Shown in pieces: positions 1 through 8,200 of a stretch of DNA of 64,000 nucleotides. Position 1 is the stretch's first letter; every line of letters starts with the position of its first letter. Location of the stretch: the NCBI GenBank assembly GCA_001600355.1, contig BCJU01000003.1:2608519-2672518 (forward strand), in the 5' to 3' direction. The notes under the pieces are model-generated. The model was given only the letters and a program-made list of their open reading frames with translations. It ran no database searches and was not told the origin of the DNA. This DNA comes from Meira nashicola. Taxonomy: Eukaryota > Basidiomycota > Exobasidiomycetes > Exobasidiales > Brachybasidiaceae. A program made the position numbers and the translations under genes.

Positions 1-1
1 A

Positions 2-442
2 CCTACTTCACCTTCAATGTTACCAAAACAATTCAATTTGAGCGGATCAAGTACTCCTCGTAATGATGGTGATTCAAGTGATTCATCTACTCTTGCTGAT
101 GAACAAGATGACCTTACTTCAAGTTTAACATGGTCAAGACGTCAAAGTACAATTGATGAATCTGAAGAAATTCAACGTTTACGTGGACCAAAGATTGAAT
201 CAAGTATTTATTTCTTAGGTGGAAATGAAGCAACTCACGGTTTATCAGATAGTTTATTATCTATCGTTGCTCATCGATCTGGTGAATTAACGAAAAGTTT
301 ACTAAAAAGAAGAGCAAATTTATCCACATCTCAGCCCGGAGCAACAACTGTTTCCTCTGCCAAAAATACATCAAAAGCATCATTGAAAACACTACCTTTG
401 GAAACCTTGGAAGAAAGGGTCAGAACTTTACAAGTTTCGTAA
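2..442 (+). CDS. 3' end of an unknown gene, cut by the window edge
   Basis: The frame is open from the left edge of the window to a TAA at 440-442, so this is the C-terminal part (about 146 residues) of a longer protein. The visible part is Ser/Thr-rich and acidic at first, probably disordered, followed by a short stretch (IYFLGGNEATHGLSDSLLSI) that could be folded, then a basic Ser/Thr-rich tail. I do not recognise a family. An internal ATG at 17 exists but is unlikely to be the true start because the frame continues upstream. Confidence 0.6.
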   Translation, partial: PTSPSMLPKQFNLSGSSTPRNDGDSSDSSTLADEQDDLTSSLTWSRRQSTIDESEEIQRLRGPKIESSIYFLGGNEATHGLSDSLLSIVAHRSGELTKSLLKRRANLSTSQPGATTVSSAKNTSKASLKTLPLETLEERVRTLQVS

Positions 443-659
443 ATTGAACATTATTAGCCTTATTATAGATTTAATCATTTATCTTATAATCCATTTCTTG
501 TCAATCAGAAATTTGCTCGGAGAGATGATTGTGTAATAATACGAATAGAGACAGTATCATGCCAATCCATTTATGAATAGAAACGATTTATTCTAGACCT
601 TTAAATACAGAACCGTATTCAAAGGCTTCAGCTTGTTACACATATTTCATATATACGAC

Positions 660-1095
660 CTAAGGTTCCAAAGAGTGAGGGAATGCATCGCCTTCACGTT
701 GTTCATCCCATTTTGCAATCTGTTAGAAGATTGAGAGAAGGGGGGCAATGTTTACATCAGCATAGATTCTTACGACAAAACAATTTGCGCTGTACTTACC
801 CATTCGTCTGTTGGAGTGAGCATCATTGAAATATAGAAAAAGAGAGGATTGTTTTTGTCAGCAAAGAAGATCTAGTGCATTGAGCAAAGTAGGACACTCA
901 GATCAAAGAGCGAAGCCTAAACTTGCGCAATTCTTCTGACAAATCTTTTTTACTCACTAGGGCACAAAGAATGGAAAGCACGATAAAATTGCTTGCAAGC
1001 GGAATCATCTTCTGATCTTGCTCTTGCGCACTTGTAGAAGTCAACGTAGTTTTGCCAGCAATGCTTTGTTTGATTTTGGTTTGGGAATCTGGCAT
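660..1095 (-). CDS. small predicted membrane protein, three exons
   Basis: I assemble three exons on the minus strand: 1095-958, 871-800 and 719-660, with introns 957-872 (86 nt) and 799-720 (80 nt). Both donors fit GTRAGT and both acceptors end in AG after a reasonable tract. Both introns are phase 0, and the joined frame gives 89 residues. Exons 1-2 join into a hydrophobic region (IPLASNFIVLSILCAL, then IFFADKNNPLFFYISMML), enough for one or two membrane spans, followed by a charged tail (WIAKWDEQREGDAFPHSLEP). The small size, hydrophobic core and short tail resemble small ER or mitochondrial membrane proteins, but I cannot name the family. An upstream in-frame ATG at 1209 would add 38 residues; I prefer 1095 because the extension looks like untranslated leader. 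Confidence 0.55.
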
Positions 1096-2007
1096 CGAAT
1101 GCAGCAGCTGGTTAGTTAGAAGGAAAGGCGAGAGTGAATCAGTAATGTGATCGCAAAAGAATGTGAGAAGAAGGAGAATATGATGGTGGCCTGGCTCTTG
1201 AGGTAGCATAGATAGAAGAAGATTGTTTGTTCCTCAGGCTTAATGTAGTAGACCTCGATTCGTAGGGATGCGATCTTGACTTTCTGCATCGCTCATGCGG
1301 AAATCGTAGTCAATCAAAGATTATCGTCAGACCTGCACGCGGATAAGAATCATGCAAAGAACCTCTCCAAGCGAATCCGTATCGTCGCACCCACTACCAT
1401 CTTTATCGAAGGCCAGCGTTATTTCCAAAATTCGAAACAAATAACATTCGAAGATCGGAATCCAATACCACTATCTTTCTTTTTCGTTATACTCACTTTG
1501 CAAAGTGAAGGTCTTGGCCTCGACGATCTCGCTGTTTTCCGAATCAGACATTTTCGTTCGTTAGGAGTGCTCGACGAAGTACAAAATTTGGTGTTGTTGG
1601 TGATCAGGAATATGTCTTTAACAAACTACAGAATGATCGCAAAGACTTCTCGATTTAGTCAAAGGACCTACCTAAACTACCTGCCTTGCTTGCGCCTTAG
1701 GCTTGTCTTGTCAATAATTGTTCAAGCATAGAATACACGCGTGCACTAGAAGAAGTCCCTGCTTAGACAAACATCCTTGACATTCATATAGACTACGCCT
1801 TTACACTCATTGGCTAGGCGTGTGTATTCTACAATTATACAAAGCCAAAATGCGTGCGTTGCGCTCTGCTAAACAGACAAGCCACCGAGATTATCCGTTA
1901 ACACGTGCCGAATAGCTCAAAATCTGATAGAGCTCATCATGATATGGATTTTTAGACAATTTGTTGAATTAAATGATGATTATATATGAATTATTTACAA
2001 ATGATTT
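1096..2007. other. intergenic, no convincing gene
   Basis: This stretch separates the small membrane protein gene from the end of CPA1. The longest open frame (1276-1731, plus) has no ATG start and no recognisable domain. It holds one ACGCGT (1737-1742) and an imperfect inverted repeat (1729-1749 against 1814-1831). Confidence 0.6.
1729..1831. repeat. imperfect inverted repeat
   Basis: The left arm at 1729-1749 starts TAGAATACACGCG. The right arm at 1814-1831 is its near reverse complement, CTAGGCGTGTGTATTCTA. The spacer is about 64 nt. No transposase or target duplication is visible. It could be a promoter element pair or a foldback. Confidence 0.5.
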
Positions 2008-3462
2008 TCAAGCGGCAGTGCCAGCTACTAAAGGAACAGGAGGTTCCATGTTGACTGGTGATGGCCCAAGAAGGGATTCTGCTAAACCAGGTGAAGAGGC
2101 AGAAATGCCTTTAGCGTTTTTAATACGAACGACGTCATCAACGAAATCTTTAAACATGCCAAAAGTATCTTCTGGTCCACCACGAGATTCAGGATGAAAT
2201 TGTGCACTTCTAATATTCTTTCCTGATTCAGGTGAAGAGATAATACCTTCGATCGTACCATCATTTGCATTGACGAACCATGGTAACCATTCATCTGGCC
2301 ATTTACCAGTTTCGATCGTCTTTGCGTCTTGATCATGTTCGATTGCGTATCCGTGATTTTGACTGGTGATGTAAACACGGCCTGCTTTGACCGAGCTTCC
2401 ATTGTTTAGCAAAGAAATTACAGGTTGATTGTGGCCACGGTTACCGAATTTCATACGGTAAGCCTTCAAGCCTGCAGCAATTCCGATGATTTGATTACCC
2501 ATGCAAATACCAAAGATTGGCTTATCCCATGTTGCCATTGCTTCACGAGTAGTTTCGACGGCTTCTGGAATAGAGTAAGGGCTACCTGGTCCATTGCTCA
2601 AGAAGAGACCGTCAAATTTGTCACGAACACTGTTGAAGTCATAATTCCATGGTAAAACGGTGACTGAAACACCTTCACGAATTAAGCAACGAACAATGTT
2701 TGCTTTGCATCCAAAATCTAAAAGAGCAACATGGCCTTTAGCAGCAGTAACGCCGCCGACAGGATGGATAGTGTATGGATGCAAGGTGGAGACCTTTTGA
2801 ATTAAATTCTCTGCCATTGGATCGATATAATCACTATCTGCAGGTGGAATTTCATGTCCATCTCCAATCTTGATTGCACCAAGAGTGGAACCTTGGTTGC
2901 GCAACAAAGTAGTCAAAGCACGAGTATCAATGCCCGAGATACCTGGTACATCGTGACGGGCACACCAAGTGCTTAAACTTTCAACAGCTTCAAAGTGGCT
3001 GAATCGTTCTGCTAAATTGCTAACGATCACACCAGCAGCTTGAACTGCACGAGATTCGAGAAAAGAACCAACATCTACATCCATAGGATGTTCCATAGGA
3101 GATCGACCAGAGAAGTTGTTTGGAACACCATAGTTACCCATCAATGGTTGAGTGAAAGTGAGCAATTGACCTTGATAAGATGGATCAGTCAAAGATTCAG
3201 TGTAAGAGGTAATTGCGGTTGTGAATACAGTTTCACCAAATCTTGTAGAAACTGGAGCTCCGAAAGATTTTCCAGCGAATTTATGTCCAGATTTGAGATA
3301 TAAAGTCGCTGATTGCGAAGGAGGTGCTGGAGTTTGCGTTACAGGAATATCAGCAGCATGAGAAGCAAGAGATACTTTTGCTGTTGTACTCAAGAAACGA
3401 GGAGCAGCGATGGCCGATCGGCTCAAAGCTGAAGATCGAAGTAAGGAAGACGTTAACATCAT
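2008..3462 (-). CDS. CPA1: carbamoyl-phosphate synthase, arginine-specific, small (glutaminase) subunit, mitochondrial
   Basis: This subunit hydrolyses glutamine and passes ammonia to the large CPS subunit, the first step of arginine synthesis. The 484-residue product has an N-terminal Arg/Ser-rich, acid-free presequence, then the CPSase small-chain domain and a class I glutamine amidotransferase domain. The nucleophile elbow is FGICMGNQ (Cys) and the His-Glu pair lies in SAQFHPES. I start at the ATG at 3462, followed by another ATG; the in-frame extension up to 3534 lies in an intron and lacks an ATG. The mitochondrial targeting fits the arginine-specific form found in most fungi. Expression is very likely controlled by the spliced attenuator uORF just upstream (3479-3611), which ends 16 nt before this start. 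The large subunit is not in the window. Confidence 0.95.
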   Translation of the reverse strand: MMLTSSLLRSSALSRSAIAAPRFLSTTAKVSLASHAADIPVTQTPAPPSQSATLYLKSGHKFAGKSFGAPVSTRFGETVFTTAITSYTESLTDPSYQGQLLTFTQPLMGNYGVPNNFSGRSPMEHPMDVDVGSFLESRAVQAAGVIVSNLAERFSHFEAVESLSTWCARHDVPGISGIDTRALTTLLRNQGSTLGAIKIGDGHEIPPADSDYIDPMAENLIQKVSTLHPYTIHPVGGVTAAKGHVALLDFGCKANIVRCLIREGVSVTVLPWNYDFNSVRDKFDGLFLSNGPGSPYSIPEAVETTREAMATWDKPIFGICMGNQIIGIAAGLKAYRMKFGNRGHNQPVISLLNNGSSVKAGRVYITSQNHGYAIEHDQDAKTIETGKWPDEWLPWFVNANDGTIEGIISSPESGKNIRSAQFHPESRGGPEDTFGMFKDFVDDVVRIKNAKGISASSPGLAESLLGPSPVNMEPPVPLVAGTAA

Positions 3463-3478
3463 GATTCGATAGAATGTT

Positions 3479-3611
3479 TTAGGCCGCGTTTGATTTGTAA
3501 ACGGCGTCACTGGAGGGAGAGATGATGATGTCAATCATTTTGTCAAGCACGATATTGTTCATCTTCTATTACTCACGAAATGTAGTCGTCTCGAGTTGAT
3601 TTATCAAACAT
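3479..3611 (-). promoter_or_regulatory. arginine attenuator peptide (AAP) uORF of CPA1, split by an intron
   Basis: Exon 1 is 3611-3577 and exon 2 is 3509-3479; the 67-nt intron 3576-3510 has a GTGAGT donor and ends CTCCCTCCAG. The spliced frame encodes 21 residues whose end reads DDYISDAVYKSNAA, then TAA. This matches the conserved DYLSD core of the fungal AAP of Neurospora arg-2 and yeast CPA1. The distance from the critical Asp to the stop (12 residues) equals that of the Neurospora peptide as I remember it, and Tyr replaces the conserved Trp. The uATG context is weak (T at -3), as expected for leaky scanning. In the known systems the nascent peptide plus arginine stalls ribosomes at the uORF stop and lowers CPA1 translation. 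The sequence match is direct; arginine response here is inferred. Confidence 0.85.
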
Positions 3612-4409
3612 GCAAACTATTTGCACAGGTAGATTGTTGGCAAGATTGGCCAAGAGCTTTAGAAAGAGCTAATGTAGCGATATACCTTTGTTTCAATTAA
3701 GCAAAGCAAAGTATGCTTGTAAGACTGGAAGTGTTGCTTGCTATTGTCCGAATAGTAGGTATCGTATGTGGATGATGATAAGTAGAGAAGACAATTTATG
3801 AAATTCTGCATGGGTGTCTCTTCAGCGACGCTGGCAAACCCAACTCTCGTGAATGCGTTGTTTTCTTCTCGCAAAAGATAAGGAAATTCAGAACTTTTTT
3901 CCGTCTTTTTTTTTTTTCTTCACTTCTCACTCGCCCTGCCTCGGGTACACTTAAGCATATGCATACGCTAATCTGTAGCCTAGTCATCTTTTTCTTCCAA
4001 TTATTGGGGGAGTACACACACACACACACACACACAAGCCGCAAGAAGTTATTGGAATTTACCGGCTAAAACCGCATTCAACGCGTGCAGTGCACAGTAT
4101 TCCCCAATCGGGTTCTCGCTTTGGATTTACGCGTTTTCCACGTTGTGGGGACAAAGCATTCCCCCCTCACCTCCTTTCAATATGCATATCAATAAGAATA
4201 TGAAATTGTGACGAACGAATGACAATGATGGTATGGGGATGGCTAGCTAATGGTTTCATTATTGAAGCTACTTCTATTTAAAGAGAATCGTAATCATTAT
4301 ATGATGACAGGCAAAAGGGATACATTGATGGAGTAAAGTATTATAGCACAGTGAAGGGATGCTTGATGGTGATGGATATATTGAGCAATCTTTGCTCAAA
4401 TTATCGAAT
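3612..4409. other. CPA1 promoter region and 3' flank of the chitin deacetylase
   Basis: No gene is seen. It holds the likely CPA1 promoter, two ACGCGT palindromes (4081-4086 and 4129-4134), a T-rich tract near 3908-3918 and an (AC)n microsatellite at 4014-4036. Small open frames here have no domain signal. Confidence 0.6.
4014..4036. repeat. (AC)n microsatellite
   Basis: Uninterrupted AC dinucleotide run of about 11 units in the region upstream of CPA1. Confidence 0.95.
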
Positions 4410-6134
4410 TTATGCAAAGAGGACAAGTGTTAGACTCAATGTGATCATTGCTAGCACAAACTTGCCATAAGTTGTCTTTGAATGTGTATGAACAGAACTG
4501 ATCCCATTTCCAAACTTTTTAAAGCCATCTGAATTATCAGTTGAGTCGGTAAGGCTGCCGGTTTTGGTTGATCCAGAACTTGTCAAGTTAGCACCGTTTG
4601 GTCCAATCGGACGAGTTCCGTCTTGGAAGCCCGAATTGAGACATTTGCCGGCAATCGGGTCCCAGCTGATCATGAAAGTGAAAAGGGTAAGCATAAAAGA
4701 ATGAAAAAGTTTATAAACTGAAATTCTCTTTACTCACAAAGGTGTATCACATGAAGAATCGATTCGCTTGCGTACTGAACCATCGTTATTCTTCTGCGGT
4801 GGATTAGGCTGATCAGGTGTTGGTCTCACCGTTGGACAGCCATAGCAGGTATAAAATGGTGAATTGTTCAAAGAGTCACCTGCTGTATCACTGATGCAAT
4901 GTTGTAGCACACTTGCTTCTTTGGCTGGTATACCTGAACAAATCTGTGCTTGTGCAATGTTTGGTGTTTGACATTGAAATTCTGGTAGGGTGTTTAATTG
5001 ACTTGCTGGAACTGGATTTTGCATCCAAGCCAACAATTGACGATTATTTACCATCCAAACATTTTGAAATTGCCCACTTGTCATGGCGAAATCTAAGAAT
5101 TGATTCAACATTTGGATTTGCTTTTGATTTCCAGGAACAGGAGCACCAGGATATGAGGTTGAAATGTGAATAGGATGTGTATATAAACCGAATGGCTGTT
5201 TTTGAGAGTTGTAATGATCGGTGAATGTCCATTTAAGCGCTTGGAGAGATTTGTCCGGGGTAGTCTCAAGCCAAGGATCCATTAAGCCCAAAACAGTCTT
5301 GTCCGGATTAAAGATAGTGTACATTGGAATCTCCCAGAATCCTGGCAATCTTGGCTCACCGTGGCAAATTGCAAGTCCGTCTACTTCACAATCATTTGCC
5401 ATTCCATTGTCTAAAGTGTAAGGCCAAAATGCATCTGTATTAGGATCAGATGCTGGTAATGAAGCCGTACTACTTGAATCATATGTAAAACTCATCTTTG
5501 CCAAGTCCAAGAGATTTTGTTTGGTATAATTGAGAAAAGGAGCACGAAATCCAATTATACGTTTGAATGGTATACCAGCAAGCGCATTCAGAGCGACTAG
5601 ATTACCCGATACCTCTGCAATACTTGGTTGAGCAACATGAGTGATTGTATGATCTGCAATTTCATTTCCTGCCACATAATAATCCGTTACCATCGAATAA
5701 TTTGTATAATCCAAAGAATTGAAATATGTTGTAGTTACTGGACATCCGTTTGGATTTTTACGACCATTCGTCAATGCATTTAAAACGTCAAGAGTATAAG
5801 ATTGAATTGCATCATCTGCTGTAATTGTGATAAATTGTGGAACGTCTGATAAGGCAAGATTACCTGGCGCTTTTGCATCTGCGCATCTACAATGAGGTAA
5901 TTTGCATGTATTTGGATCACAAGAATAACCTGCTGCTTTTGCACCACCACTGGGATTTACTGATGCTCCTTCGCCAGAGACAGAACCAAGTTGTCGTCTT
6001 GCTAAATTTCTCTTGTATGCATTTCGACAGCCTGAATGCTCCAAACCAAGACCTTCCAATGATTTGACGCAATGGATGAAGATGAAGGCGAGAAGTATAG
6101 GTTTGAGAATGCAATCAGTAAATGATGGATTCAT
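4410..6134 (-). CDS. chitin deacetylase-like polysaccharide deacetylase, GPI-anchored (CE4)
   Basis: This predicted secreted enzyme would remove acetyl groups from cell-wall chitin to make chitosan. Two exons, 6134-4738 and 4665-4410, are joined across a 72-nt GTGAGT...CAG intron and give about 550 residues. I start at the ATG at 6134; the in-frame TTG at 6143 is less likely. A signal peptide (ILKPILLAFIFIHCV) is followed by a Cys-rich segment and a NodB-type domain. That domain has TADDAI (metal-binding Asp pair), HTITH (HxxxH zinc ligands) and RAPFLNY. The RKNPNGC...YTNYS block resembles animal-type chitin deacetylases more than the usual TFDDGP form. Exon 2 supplies a Ser/Thr-rich stalk and a hydrophobic tail (FVLAMITLSLTLVLFA) typical of a GPI signal, so without splicing the anchor is lost. 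Confidence 0.88.
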
Positions 6135-6556
6135 GACGAACAAAGTGTAAATTGATGCTGATATGATGGATGAAAAGGAAATGAATGAAAAATGATCAAT
6201 GTCGCAAGACCAAATAAATCAAACGTGTCAATCAACAAGAGACACGGAGAACAGACGACTTTGGCAGTGCAATACCCTTTATTTTTCGGAAGGGCGTAAT
6301 GAACAGACATGAAACGGAGCTCCGTTTGAAAAATGCAAACTATTTTGGGGAGTACCTTATGAAATGGATTGCCAACCGTACGGACAATCTGCAGGGGTGT
6401 ATGCGTCAATGGGAAGTTTCACATTTAATGCTTTTTATCACTTTGTTCGCATATAATCACACGCACACACGTACACAAAGAAAGCGCTATATTTTCATTT
6501 GGCTGTGGTCATTAAGTGATATTACATGGAAGTGATATGAGTTTTTTTTATTTTTC
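6135..6556. other. promoter region of the chitin deacetylase gene
   Basis: No gene is seen between the deacetylase start and the end of the DUF2237 gene. It contains an alternating CA/CG-rich tract near 6457-6477. Confidence 0.55.
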
Positions 6557-6970
6557 CTAGCGAATCGGACCTCCTTGTGCAGGATCAGATGGATCACTGA
6601 ATGATTTCTTGATATCAAAAGCTTTTAAATCTTCCAATTTAACTCTATCGAGAGCGCGCTTATGCGTTGATTCTAACATAATCTTTGGCACACTATCTCG
6701 ATCAATTTCACCTCTTTTCCATGCATCAAAACTTTCCTTCCATCTGCTTGCACATAAACACCATTTACAGCCACCGGTTAATAAACCACGTAAATCATTT
6801 CCTCTACTTGCACTGAAAGATAAGAATCCATCGGAAACTATTCCTGCTACCGTATGACTTCCATTATCGGCAGTTGAAGTATTGCAATATCCATCACGAA
6901 AGAATCCAGTCATTGGTTGTGTACCGCATTGCTGTAACCTTTCACCTAATACGTTTTCTGAAGGTTCCAT
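6557..6970 (-). CDS. DUF2237 family protein
   Basis: Function is unknown; the family is best known from bacteria and also occurs in fungi. From the ATG at 6970 the product is 137 residues, the usual family size. Family blocks are clear: NVLGERLQQCG, PMTGFFRDGYCNT, GSHTV, FSASRGNDL and KWCLCASRWKESF, with conserved Cys residues that may bind metal, then LESTHKRAL. The frame stays open upstream for 78 more codons to TTG and ACG codons at 7201 and 7204, with no ATG. That extension begins like a mitochondrial presequence (IKQNILSALLLSRFVRTG), so a longer non-AUG form or an unseen upstream exon is possible. It is divergent from the DUF3140 gene. Confidence 0.8.
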   Translation of the reverse strand: MEPSENVLGERLQQCGTQPMTGFFRDGYCNTSTADNGSHTVAGIVSDGFLSFSASRGNDLRGLLTGGCKWCLCASRWKESFDAWKRGEIDRDSVPKIMLESTHKRALDRVKLEDLKAFDIKKSFSDPSDPAQGGPIR

Positions 6971-7531
6971 TGCGAAAGGATCTTCTTTGTCTTTGTTACT
7001 AACTACTTTTTTTGGATCGTTTGTTAAAATTCCTTGATGAGCGTGATGTGCAAAATGAGCACGAAAAGGTTGATGAACTTCGATTGATGTTATTGGGGGT
7101 ATACTTGTTGTTGTTGTTCCTCCTGCTCCCGTTCGAACAAAGCGCGATAGCAACAATGCCGATAAAATGTTTTGTTTGATTGAAGTTCGAATGTTGGGCA
7201 ACGTTATGTAGTATTATTGTTGGATGAGTATGATGAATGCAACAGGTCACTTTTGTCTCTTTGAATTCTCTAACAATCGGGAGGGTACTTCTAGTCCGTG
7301 CATTACGATGCGGTCATTTGAGAATAAATATGCACAGGCGCGTATGTAGCAGAAGTGCTTTGGTTATACGCTAAAACCCGATTCAAGTGCTTTTTTTTGC
7401 TCTCAAACCTCCACACCATCATGCTTATGTAAAAAGTGTTACTTAATACCTTTTCCTGTTGCAGGATTATGTTTCAGAAAAGATAGATTCAGGGTCAAGT
7501 GAGGAAGTGACATAAAAAACCCAGAGAAGTA
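6971..7531. other. divergent region between DUF2237 and DUF3140 genes
   Basis: Part of this stretch (6971-7204) is an open extension of the DUF2237 frame without an ATG. The rest is the presumed shared promoter. I see no GTRAGT donor on the minus strand that would support an upstream exon of the DUF2237 gene. Confidence 0.5.
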
Positions 7532-8044
7532 ATGCTTACTGAATTTGGACATGAAAGGATCGAGATGAATTTATTTCGTTTAAATACCAGCAATATTCAA
7601 AGATCTATTCCACCTTTCAACCACTCACGTATACTTCCTTTCCCTATTGCACATCGATACGCAACAACAAAATCAAACAAGATGGGTAAATCAGATGATC
7701 AAGTTATTGAAGAATTCAATGAATATGTTAATATGAGCGCAAGCGAATTAGAAAAGTGGCTTAAAACTGAAGAATCCGAATCGAGCGGTTGGGGTGACGA
7801 AGGAGGTGAAAGTGTTGGACATGAAAGTGGTCGTAAGATTACCGATATACTTAAACGTAATCCAAAAAAGGATCCATCAAAATATACAGATGAAGATAAA
7901 GAACATATGCGTAAAGTTGCAAGTTATTGTAAACGTCATTTAGCACAAGAAGCAAAATTAAAGGATTCCAAGAGCAAAGAAGAATTACAACAAACAAAGG
8001 CTTATCGTTCGCTCAAAAATTGGGGACATGATCTTTTGGCATGA
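7532..8044 (+). CDS. DUF3140 family protein with N-terminal extension
   Basis: Function is unknown; DUF3140 is a small family I know mainly from bacteria, sometimes described as DNA-binding. The conserved core runs from about residue 55: IEEFNEYVNMSASELEKWL, GESVGHESGRKITDIL, HMRKVASYCKRHLAQE. Upstream there are three in-frame ATGs at 7532, 7565 and 7682. The segment from the second ATG (MNLFRLNTSNIQRS...IAHRYATT) is basic, Ser/Thr-rich and nearly acid-free, like a mitochondrial presequence, while the third ATG (MGKSDD) would give the bare domain. Dual localisation through start choice is possible. There is no intron. Confidence 0.8.
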   Translation: MLTEFGHERIEMNLFRLNTSNIQRSIPPFNHSRILPFPIAHRYATTKSNKMGKSDDQVIEEFNEYVNMSASELEKWLKTEESESSGWGDEGGESVGHESGRKITDILKRNPKKDPSKYTDEDKEHMRKVASYCKRHLAQEAKLKDSKSKEELQQTKAYRSLKNWGHDLLA

Positions 8045-8200
8045 TAAAAAAAACTTTTTAACTTTTTGTTGGCGTGGATTTCCTATTTATGTATAAGACA
8101 TTAGACTCATAGTTAACCAATATGGTAACAATCGTACAATACATAAATTATTTATAAAGACAGTTTAAAGATACAAAAATAACATAAAAGTTGTTGTTTT

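Noticed and set aside
1276..1731. Open frame of 151 codons on the plus strand
   Set aside because: Starts at TTG, has no ATG near the beginning, no domain and no codon bias like its neighbours.
3463..3534. N-terminal extension of CPA1 upstream of 3462
   Set aside because: It starts with TTG and lies partly in the intron and second exon of the attenuator uORF.
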